From: JBBQWT01 sp038210375
Lineage (GTDB): Bacteria; Acidobacteriota; Terriglobia; Terriglobales; Acidobacteriaceae
Direction of reading: 5' to 3'
Assembly: GCA_038210375.1 (NCBI GenBank)
Contig: JBBQWT010000005.1
Span: 62,001-126,000 of the forward strand
DNA: 64,000 bases
Positions 1 through 6,191 of the stretch are shown piece after piece (position 1 is the first letter of the stretch; every line of letters starts with the position of its first letter). The notes under the pieces were generated by a model. It was given only the letters and a program-made list of their open reading frames with translations, made no database searches and was not told the origin of the DNA. Made by a program: the position numbers and the translations under genes.

Positions 1-991
1 ACAGCTTGTCTTTAATAATGGGGCCGCCGACGCTGCCGGCATACTGGCGCAACTTATTGTTTACGCGGGTGGGCTTGTTGGGCGGGCCGATCTTGTTGGC
101 GACGATATTGGGAGAACCGTACTTGTTGAAGGCGTTGAGGCCGGGCTCGTCATACTTGAAAATGCCGCTGCCGTGGAACTGATTGGTTCCGTTCTGCGAA
201 ACCACCTTCACCTGCGCGCCGGAGTTGCGGCCATCTTCCGCCGAGTAGGTGCTGGAGCGCACGGTGATTTCTTTCACTGATTCCTGGTTGGGGGTCACGA
301 CGGCGGCGCCGCCGAAGCCCAGGCTGTTCACGCTGACGCCATCGATGGAGTAGTTGTTGGAGGAAATGCGCTGGCCGTTGGCGGTGATCTGCGGGGCATT
401 TTCGGTCTGGAAGATGGAGGTGCTGGATCCACCCGGTCCCAGGGTCGAACCCAATCCCACCGCGTTGCCGTTGCCGCCACGCGCAGAATCTCCAAATACG
501 CCTGGGGTCAGGCGGATCAGCTCGTAGGGATCGCGGCCCACCTGGGGCAAGCCTTTAATCTCGGCGTTGCTGATGGTCTTGCTGACGTTGGCATCCTCGG
601 TATGCAGCGGCTCTTCGGCGGAGGCGGTGACCGTCACCGTTGTTGCTACCGCGCCGGTGGTCATGCTGAGATCGATATTAGCCATGTCCTGCGCAACCTG
701 GATGTCGGTGGTATTAAATGGACTGAAACCCGCGTTTTCCGCCTTGATCGAATACTTGCCGGGGGCGAGGCCGGTCACGCGGTAGGTGCCGGTGCCGCCG
801 CTGACGGTTTCGCGGACGGCATTGGTTTCCTGGTTCATGATCGTGACTTTGGCGCCGGGAATCACGGCCCCAGTGGAATCGGTCACGGTGCCTTCAATGC
901 CGCCGTTAAACTGCGCCAGAGCGGCAACGCTGAACAGCAACACCATCAGACCGGTAGCTAGAAAGCTGGATATTTTATTTCGCAGTGACAT
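1..991 (-). CDS. TonB-dependent receptor, Oar-like, N-terminal part
   Basis: The gene runs off the left edge of the window, so only the first 330 residues are visible. A signal peptide (about residues 1-26, ending ALAQ) is followed by a carboxypeptidase-regulatory-like beta-sandwich (about 28-110: GxVTDxxGAVIPGA, then YRVTGLAPGKY). A plug-domain region comes next, with VGRDPYELIRLTPGVFG, YSIDGVSVN and a GRNSGAQVKVVS stretch. This order is typical of the large outer-membrane receptors of acidobacteria, which take up ligands, often glycans, with TonB energy. The start is ATG at 989-991 with a purine-rich stretch just upstream. It diverges from a LacI-family gene with a LacI-type operator between them, so sugar-responsive control is likely (inference). 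The substrate cannot be read from the sequence. Confidence 0.9.
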   Translation of the reverse strand, partial: MSLRNKISSFLATGLMVLLFSVAALAQFNGGIEGTVTDSTGAVIPGAKVTIMNQETNAVRETVSGGTGTYRVTGLAPGKYSIKAENAGFSPFNTTDIQVAQDMANIDLSMTTGAVATTVTVTASAEEPLHTEDANVSKTISNAEIKGLPQVGRDPYELIRLTPGVFGDSARGGNGNAVGLGSTLGPGGSSTSIFQTENAPQITANGQRISSNNYSIDGVSVNSLGFGGAAVVTPNQESVKEITVRSSTYSAEDGRNSGAQVKVVSQNGTNQFHGSGIFKYDEPGLNAFNKYGSPNIVANKIGPPNKPTRVNNKLRQYAGSVGGPIIKDKL

Positions 992-1035
992 CGTGCGTCT
1001 CCTGGGGTATTTCTTTTTTGGATGGGATGGATTAC

Positions 1036-1047
1036 TAAAACGATTTA
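1036..1047. promoter_or_regulatory. candidate LacI-family operator
   Basis: TAAAACGATTTA is a near-perfect inverted repeat centred on a CpG at 1041-1042; five of the six half-site pairs match. Operators of many LacI/PurR/CcpA-type regulators have the form AAANCGNTTT. It lies in the 158-bp gap between the divergent TonB receptor (start 991) and lacI-like gene (start 1150), where the regulator could control both. This is inference from position and symmetry. Confidence 0.55.
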
Positions 1048-1149
1048 ATTGCGCCGTTCACCTTATAGCATTGGGGTTTACGGCGTGTCAATCAAAGGTA
1101 AAGTTTTATTTCTTGCCGTCCACGAGATGGTGTGCGAAACTTGCCCGCC

Positions 1150-2211
1150 ATGGCGAGGAAAAAAAGCAATGCCCAGCGCAAAGTCGATTTTGCAGGGGCG
1201 CCGCCGGTCAGCCTCAAGCAATTGGCTGAACACCTCGGCTTGTCCCCAGCGACCATCTCGCTGGTCATCAATGCCTCACCGGTCGCCGATTCCATCCCCC
1301 AGAGAACCAAGGACCGGGTCATGGCCGCGGTGAAAGAATTCAACTACCGCCCCAATTTCACCGCGCGCTCCCTGCGCCAGCAGCGCAGCTTCATTATTGG
1401 AGTGCTGGTTCCCGAGGTCAGCGAAGGCTACGCGGCCATGGTGATGAGCGGCATTGAAAACCACCTGCTACAGGAAGGCTACTTCTATTTTGTGGCCAGC
1501 CATCGGCATCGCCCTGACCTGATCGAGGAGTATCCGGCGCTGCTACTGCGCCGCTCGGTGGAAGGGATCATTGCCGTGGATACTCCGCTATTCCGCAGCC
1601 AAGGGATTCCCGTGGTCGCGGTCAGCGGACGGGGCGGCGAAGATGGCGCCACCAGCATTTTGCTCGATCACGACAAGGCCGCCCAACTTGCCCTGCAACA
1701 CCTATATGACCTGGGCCACCGCAAGATCGCGGTGATCAAGGGACAGGCCTTTAGCTCCGACACTGAAGTCCGGTGGAACGCCATCAGCCGCCAGGCGGCC
1801 TTGATGGGAATCGAGATCCCCCCTTTGCTGGTGGGACAACTGGAGGGCGATTCCAGCTCACCCGAACTGGGGTACGAGGTGACTCGCCGGCTCATCGATC
1901 GCGGCGGGCAGTTCACGGCGTTGTTTGCCTTCAACGATATCTCGGCGATGGGAGCCATCCGCGCTTTGCGCGAGGCGGGCCGGCCGGTGCCCCAGCAGGT
2001 CTCGGTCGTGGGCTTCGACGACATCCAGAGTGCTGCCTTCCAGAATCCCGCTCTCACCACCATCCGCCAACCGTTGCGCAAGATGGGCGAAATTGCCGCG
2101 GAAATATTATTAGGGCGCATCCAAAGCGCGGGCCTTTTTTCCAAGCACGTCACTGTGGCTCCCGAGCTGATCGTTCGCGAGAGCACCGCGGCGGTGCGGG
2201 CGAAAGCATAA
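1150..2211 (+). CDS. LacI-family transcriptional regulator
   Basis: A 353-residue protein with the two standard LacI parts. The N-terminal helix-turn-helix (about 20-70) includes VSLKQLAEHLGLSPATISLVIN and the hinge FNYRPNFTARSLR. The periplasmic-binding-protein-like sensor domain (about 75-345) contains IIGVLVPEV, GIIAVDTP, VVGFDDI and TTIRQP. The family binds a sugar or nucleobase as inducer or corepressor and binds DNA as a dimer. ATG at 1150 is chosen because MARKK gives a normal N-terminus; GTG at 1132 in the same frame is an alternative, adding six residues. Its neighbours are a divergent TonB receptor and a downstream MFS transporter, suggesting it controls uptake of one carbon source. 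The effector is unknown. Confidence 0.92.
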   Translation: MARKKSNAQRKVDFAGAPPVSLKQLAEHLGLSPATISLVINASPVADSIPQRTKDRVMAAVKEFNYRPNFTARSLRQQRSFIIGVLVPEVSEGYAAMVMSGIENHLLQEGYFYFVASHRHRPDLIEEYPALLLRRSVEGIIAVDTPLFRSQGIPVVAVSGRGGEDGATSILLDHDKAAQLALQHLYDLGHRKIAVIKGQAFSSDTEVRWNAISRQAALMGIEIPPLLVGQLEGDSSSPELGYEVTRRLIDRGGQFTALFAFNDISAMGAIRALREAGRPVPQQVSVVGFDDIQSAAFQNPALTTIRQPLRKMGEIAAEILLGRIQSAGLFSKHVTVAPELIVRESTAAVRAKA

Positions 2212-2330
2212 TTGCCGATGCGGCGCTCGGCCGTCCTGCCTACTGGGTATTTTCGGTTGCCCATCATGCTGGTGAACACCCGATGCCTTGAGTATCCGCC
2301 GCCCGCGTTTCCCAGGGCGCTGGCGCGCCC

Positions 2331-3497
2331 ATGAGCGAGCCGCGCACCCATCGGTCCCGCCCTGACCTCTTGCTGAATTCCGGCTTCGTCCTCACCGGCA
2401 TGGTCACCACCCTGCTGGGCCCAATGCTGCCGGTTTATAAACTGCGCTGGTCGCTGACCGACACCCAGGCGGGATATTTTTTCGTCGCGCAGTTCCTGGC
2501 CACGACCCTGGTCACGGTGGCGTCCACCGCCATCATCGCGCGCACCGGCTCGCGCCGGACCCTCACCGCGGGCTATGCCACCATGGCCCTGGGCATCGCG
2601 ATCCTGGTCTTCCCGCAATTTGTCACGGCACTGCTGGGAACCGTGATCTACGGATTAGGCCTGGGGCTGGCCGTGCCTGCCACCAATCTGTTCGTGGCCG
2701 CCCGGCAGCGCGAAACCGGGAACGCCGCCGCCCTCAACGTGGTGAATTTTTTCTGGGGCATGGGAGCGGTGACGCTCCCGGCAGTGATTTCCGCCACCGG
2801 GCCGCAGTTAATTCCCCACCTGCTCAGCGCATTGGCAGCTCTGTTGTTTCTAGCGGCCATGGGAATGGGGAAATTTTTTCCCAAACCAGTGCGCAACCCG
2901 CCGCCAGAGAGCCCGGCGCCCGCCGGCGCGCGCAGCCACCTGCGGGCAGCGGCGGCGCTGGGAACCGCATTTTTTTTATACGTGGGCGCGGAGAACGCGG
3001 TGGGCGGATGGATCGCGTCGTACGCACGGCAATATATGCCCGCCGGCTCCAGGTGGGCCCTCACCACCGCGTTGTTCTGGGCAGGACTACTGACGATAAG
3101 AGCCGCCGCCCCGATTTTATTGCGCGTGCTGAGGGAGAAAACCCTGGCCCACTCGGGGATCGTGGTGGCAGGCCTTGGCATCGCCCTCGTACTTTCAGTG
3201 CCCAGTGTGGTGGGAATCAGCGCGGGCGCTTTCATCACCGGATTGGGAATGGGCCCCATCTTTCCCAGCATGGTGATCCTAGTGGCCGATTTGTTAGGCA
3301 AAAATGTCGCGCGCCATGGTGGAGCAATTTTTGCGGCGGGCGGCCTGGGCGGCGCAGCCCTGCCATTGCTGGTGGGCGAGGTCTCAACCCATTTCGGCGC
3401 CTTGCATTTTGGCATGTGGGTCCCGCTGGGGGCGCTGGGTGGCTTGTTCTTCCTTTATTGGGGGTTCAGGGAGGGGAGCGGCGGCAGGACGATTTAA
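2331..3497 (+). CDS. MFS transporter, probably sugar-type
   Basis: A 388-residue inner-membrane protein with about twelve hydrophobic segments, separated by a hydrophilic Pro/Ala-rich central loop near residues 180-205 (VRNPPPESPAPAGA), as expected for the 6+6 helix major facilitator fold. An ARTGSRR stretch after the second or third helix resembles the MFS loop 2-3 motif. It starts 119 bp after the lacI-like gene in the same direction and probably belongs to the same carbon-uptake unit as the divergent TonB receptor (inference). The overall look is closest to the FucP/sugar-proton branch, but the substrate cannot be assigned. Confidence 0.8.
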   Translation: MSEPRTHRSRPDLLLNSGFVLTGMVTTLLGPMLPVYKLRWSLTDTQAGYFFVAQFLATTLVTVASTAIIARTGSRRTLTAGYATMALGIAILVFPQFVTALLGTVIYGLGLGLAVPATNLFVAARQRETGNAAALNVVNFFWGMGAVTLPAVISATGPQLIPHLLSALAALLFLAAMGMGKFFPKPVRNPPPESPAPAGARSHLRAAAALGTAFFLYVGAENAVGGWIASYARQYMPAGSRWALTTALFWAGLLTIRAAAPILLRVLREKTLAHSGIVVAGLGIALVLSVPSVVGISAGAFITGLGMGPIFPSMVILVADLLGKNVARHGGAIFAAGGLGGAALPLLVGEVSTHFGALHFGMWVPLGALGGLFFLYWGFREGSGGRTI

Positions 3498-3755
3498 TGA
3501 GATAGTGCGAACAACAATTCCTTGCCGCATTTGGCCTGATCAAGAGCGACCACCAGTGCAACAGAAAACGCGAGGTCCTTCGCTCGAACAAGAAACAACA
3601 GCTCGCTCCAGGATGACAATTCCTATAGGGCAATTTCGATTGGCCAGATTTTCTTATGCGACTTCTTGAGATTTTCGCGGAAGAGCACCCCACCTTGCGC
3701 GCCGCCCGCCCCTTCCCTTGTTAACCCCGGCGCTGCTTGTTAGCATTCGCACCTG
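3498..3755. other. intergenic region with one copy of the ~115-bp repeat
   Basis: A 258-bp gap between the MFS gene and the glycosyltransferase. Its centre (3561-3680) is a copy of a repeat also found near 20.7, 20.9 and 36.5 kb. No coding sequence is supported here. The last 60 bp presumably hold the promoter of the downstream gene, but no clear -10/-35 pair was seen. Confidence 0.6.
3561..3680 (+). repeat. ~115-bp intergenic repeat, family 1, copy 1
   Basis: Recognisable blocks in order: CGAGGTCCTTCGCTC, AACAAGAA, GCTCGCTCCAGGATGACA, TCTTATGCGACTTCTTGAGA, TTTTCGCGG. The same blocks in the same order and strand occur at 20692-20807, 20861-20985 and 36497-36615. The middle of this copy (after GATGACA) is more diverged than in the other copies. 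Confidence 0.75.
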
Positions 3756-4568
3756 ATGCTTTCGGTCGCCATCATCACATTCAACGAAGAAGAGAACATC
3801 GGGCGCACGCTACGCAGCGTGGCGGCGCTGGCTGATGAAATTGTGGTGGTGGATTCCGGTTCCACCGACCGCACCCTGGAAATCGCGCGGAGTTTTGGCC
3901 CGAAGGTAAGAATTTTTGTGGAAACCTGGAGGGGTTTCGCCCCCCAGAAGAACCTTTCCATCGAGAAGACTTCGGGAGACTGGATATTGAGCCTTGACGC
4001 TGACGAGGTGGTCTCTGCGGAACTGGCTGCCGAAATTGCCGCGCTGATCGGGGCCGGCGGTGCTTCGGGGCAGGCGCTAGTGGCGGGCAACATTCCGCGC
4101 AAGAACCTGTTTCTGGGCGGATGGATCAAGCATGGCGGCGGCTATCCCGACCGCAAGATCAGGCTGTTTCCACGCGGGCGGCTGCGCTTTGGCGAGCGCC
4201 GCGTGCATGAGGACATCAAGATCCCCGATGAAGAGCGCGCCCGCGGGGCGCGGGTGATTGAAATGAAAGCTCCGCTCATCCACCACACCTATCCCACCCT
4301 CACCGGTTACATCGAGCATATGAACCGCTATTCATCGCTGGGCGGGGAGATCCTGATGGAAAAGCGGCGCACCCATTTCAGCGTTTTGCATATCGTGATC
4401 ACGCCGGTGGTCAGGTTTGTCTATAACTATGTGCTTCGCGGGGGATTTCTCGATGGGCGCGAAGGCTTGCTCTTCCACCTGTACCATTCCGTTTATATAA
4501 GCTGGAAATATGCCAAGGCCTGGGAGCTGGGCAGGCAGCAGGCGAAAACGAAAGAAGGCGGCTTATGA
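3756..4568 (+). CDS. GT2 glycosyltransferase, WaaE/KdtX-like
   Basis: A 270-residue family 2 glycosyltransferase. The GT-A nucleotide-binding motif is near the N-terminus (SVAIITFNEEENIGRTL), followed by DEIVVVDSGSTDRT and the metal-binding DxD-like LSLDADE near residue 80. Residues 120-210 (GGWIKHGGGYPDRKIRLFPR, RRVHEDI, HHTYPTLTGYIEHMNRY) match the WaaE/KdtX branch, which adds sugars to lipopolysaccharide core or related glycans. It acts at the cytoplasmic face of the inner membrane. The stop overlaps the next start (ATGA), so both are probably translated together. The exact sugar donor and acceptor are unknown. Confidence 0.9.
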   Translation: MLSVAIITFNEEENIGRTLRSVAALADEIVVVDSGSTDRTLEIARSFGPKVRIFVETWRGFAPQKNLSIEKTSGDWILSLDADEVVSAELAAEIAALIGAGGASGQALVAGNIPRKNLFLGGWIKHGGGYPDRKIRLFPRGRLRFGERRVHEDIKIPDEERARGARVIEMKAPLIHHTYPTLTGYIEHMNRYSSLGGEILMEKRRTHFSVLHIVITPVVRFVYNYVLRGGFLDGREGLLFHLYHSVYISWKYAKAWELGRQQAKTKEGGL

Positions 4569-5191
4569 AAATTTTGCGCCGGGTGTTGCGGCACACTCCT
4601 TTCTACCTGGAAACCAAGCGGCTGGGGCACTATCCCGATTACTGGTACTGGAAGCTGCGGGGGGAGCCGGCGCGGCCGCCGCACCTGCTCAAGCAGCGGG
4701 TGGTGAAAGAATTCGCGCAGCGCTACGAATTGCGCACGCTGGTGGAAACCGGCACCTACTACGGCGAGATGGTTTCCGCGGTCAAGAACGATTTCGACCA
4801 TATCTTTTCCATTGAATTCGATCCGCGGCTGGCGGCCCATGCCAAAAAGCGCTTCAAGCGCTACGCCAACATCCGCATTCTGGAAGGCAGCAGCGAGACC
4901 ATCATCCCCCAACTGCTGGTCACCATCACCCAACCCACCTTATTCTGGCTCGATGCCGGTTACTTTGCCTGGCAGGGCGATTTCAAAGATATGGGAAGAA
5001 TGATGACCGAGCTCGATGCCATTTTCACCCACAACATAGCCGGACACGTCGTATTGATCGACGATGTGGTGCCGTTCAGCGGCCGCGATGGTACGCCGGA
5101 ATTGCAAGTACTGCTGGCCATGATCAAGGGCAAGTACCCGGAGCGAAGGTTTGCAGAAGATAACGGCATCCTTTGCATCTTACCCGCCTAG
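4565..5191 (+). CDS. class I methyltransferase-like protein
   Basis: A 208-residue protein whose stop-start overlap (ATGA) with the glycosyltransferase suggests a shared function. Residues about 55-65 (LVETGTYYGEMV) and 78-84 (IFSIEFD) look like motifs I and II of the class I S-adenosylmethionine methyltransferase fold; FWLDAGYFAWQGD near 120 and VVLIDDV near 162 resemble the later strands. The N-terminal 40 residues are basic and aromatic (DYWYWKLRGE). Substrate and even catalytic activity are unproven; a sugar- or lipid-modifying enzyme working with the adjacent glycosyltransferase is an inference from context. Confidence 0.65.
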   Translation: MKILRRVLRHTPFYLETKRLGHYPDYWYWKLRGEPARPPHLLKQRVVKEFAQRYELRTLVETGTYYGEMVSAVKNDFDHIFSIEFDPRLAAHAKKRFKRYANIRILEGSSETIIPQLLVTITQPTLFWLDAGYFAWQGDFKDMGRMMTELDAIFTHNIAGHVVLIDDVVPFSGRDGTPELQVLLAMIKGKYPERRFAEDNGILCILPA

Positions 5192-5242
5192 CAGCAAGGC
5201 TTTGCTAAGCTAATGCAGGTTTCGAACATTGGAGGAGAGCAA

Positions 5243-5557
5243 ATGGGTTTCGAGCAATACCATGAACCGGTAAACGAGCTGTCACAAAAGACGCGCACTT
5301 TCGCGCGCATGATCGTGTCAATGACCGAAGAGGCCGACGCCATCAACTGGTACGAGCAGCGCATCAGCGTTGAAAAAGATTCCGCGGCCAAGGCCATCAT
5401 GGCCAATGCGCAACAGGAGGAGTTCAAGCATTTCGGCATGGACCTCGAGTTCCTGCTGCGGCAGAAACCCAAGTGGAAGATCATCTTGAAAGATATTTTG
5501 TTTAAGGATGGTGACATCGTGAAGCACGGAGAAGAAGCTGAAGAGGATGCGGAGTGA
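5243..5557 (+). CDS. encapsulated-ferritin-like (EncFtn) protein, no shell gene nearby
   Basis: A 104-residue helical protein matching the EncFtn family, whose members form ferroxidase dimers and decamers inside encapsulin shells. Matching features are HEPVNEL at 7-13, SMTEEADAINWYEQR at 26-40, and QQEEFKHFGMDLEFLLR at 57-73. Relative to Rhodospirillum rubrum EncFtn with a constant offset of two, the ferroxidase residues E32, E62, H65, W38 and Y39 appear as E30, E60, H63, W36 and Y37; E34 is replaced by D32. The start is ATG at 5243 because GGAGGAG lies at 5231-5237; an upstream ATG at 5213 has no such site. The C-terminus ends in an acidic stretch without a recognisable encapsulin-targeting peptide. 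No encapsulin gene lies on either side. Confidence 0.8.
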   Translation: MGFEQYHEPVNELSQKTRTFARMIVSMTEEADAINWYEQRISVEKDSAAKAIMANAQQEEFKHFGMDLEFLLRQKPKWKIILKDILFKDGDIVKHGEEAEEDAE

Positions 5558-5619
5558 CTGCGGCTTGAAGGTTTGGCGGCGGCGGGATTGAAAAACCGGG
5601 CAAGAAATTGAGGTGTCGG

Positions 5620-5697
5620 TTTTCATGCTGACGCCCCCCGGCTTTATCAAGGTGAGGAAGACCCGCTGCTCCGCAAATCTTTCCTCTGGAACGCTGG
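5620..5697 (+). repeat. solo left end of repeat family 2
   Basis: TGACGCCCCCCGGCTTTATC, then GGTGAGGAAGACCC and CCGCAAATCTTTCC align with the left end of the complete elements at 5768 and 32260. No matching right end faces it. It may be a deletion remnant or an older insertion next to the complete copy. Confidence 0.65.
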
Positions 5698-5767
5698 GTT
5701 GATTTTGCTTACGCAGATTCCAACGCTCGCCAAATTCCTACCCTCGATCAAATCTCTCCCATCAGTT

Positions 5768-5996
5768 GTCATTCGGACGATCCCCGGCCTTATCGGGGTG
5801 AGGCAGAACCCCTACTCTTCCCACAAATCTTTCCATTGCGTGTTTTGGGGTTGTAGTTGGTAGCCGGTTTCGCTGGGACTGGGCATCACGATGTAATGTC
5901 GGCGTCGCCCAGCTTCAAAAAACACCAGAGGGAAATATTCCTTGAACTGTAGGTGTTCTTCCTCACCCCGGTGAAGCCGGGGGTCGTCAGAATGAC
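5768..5996. repeat. 229-bp element with inverted ends, repeat family 2, copy A
   Basis: The left end GTCATTCGGACGATCCCCGG is mirrored by the right end, which reads CCGGGGGTCGTCAGAATGAC. Each end can fold into a small hairpin (CCCGG, short loop, CGGGG type). The interior includes AGGGAAATATTCCTTGAACTGTAGG, whose counterpart occurs at the same place in copy B. The element carries no open frame of note, which fits a paired REP/BIME-like or MITE-like element. Confidence 0.75.
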
Positions 5997-6078
5997 AATC
6001 AATTGGGGGGATTTCTTCACTGGGATATGGTCGCGGAGCTAAGAACCATCTCTCGGAAATATTGCTTAAACCTTCGGG

Positions 6079-6104
6079 TGTTCACCCCGGAAACGTGCTA
6101 TAAT
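6079..6104 (+). promoter_or_regulatory. extended -10 promoter of gyrA
   Basis: TGCTATAAT at 6096-6104 is a perfect -10 hexamer (6099-6104) preceded by the TGn extension. The -35 region is poor, which fits extended -10 promoters. It lies about 88 bp upstream of the chosen gyrA start, leaving a leader of roughly 80 nt. Confidence 0.6.
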
Positions 6105-6191
6105 CGAACCTGCAATATCTGCTCTTAACACCCATTCATTTCAACGAGTTACCTAACTTTCCGGCTGGTCTTGCGCCGGCTGAGGTTTTTG

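Larger units (their letters stand above)
5558..6170. other. 613-bp intergenic region with composite repeats and the gyrA promoter
   Basis: No gene is supported on either strand. From left to right it holds a solo end of repeat family 2 (5620-5697), a further degenerate piece near 5731-5765 resembling the same left end, a complete 229-bp family 2 element (5768-5996), and the gyrA promoter near 6099-6104. Confidence 0.7.
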
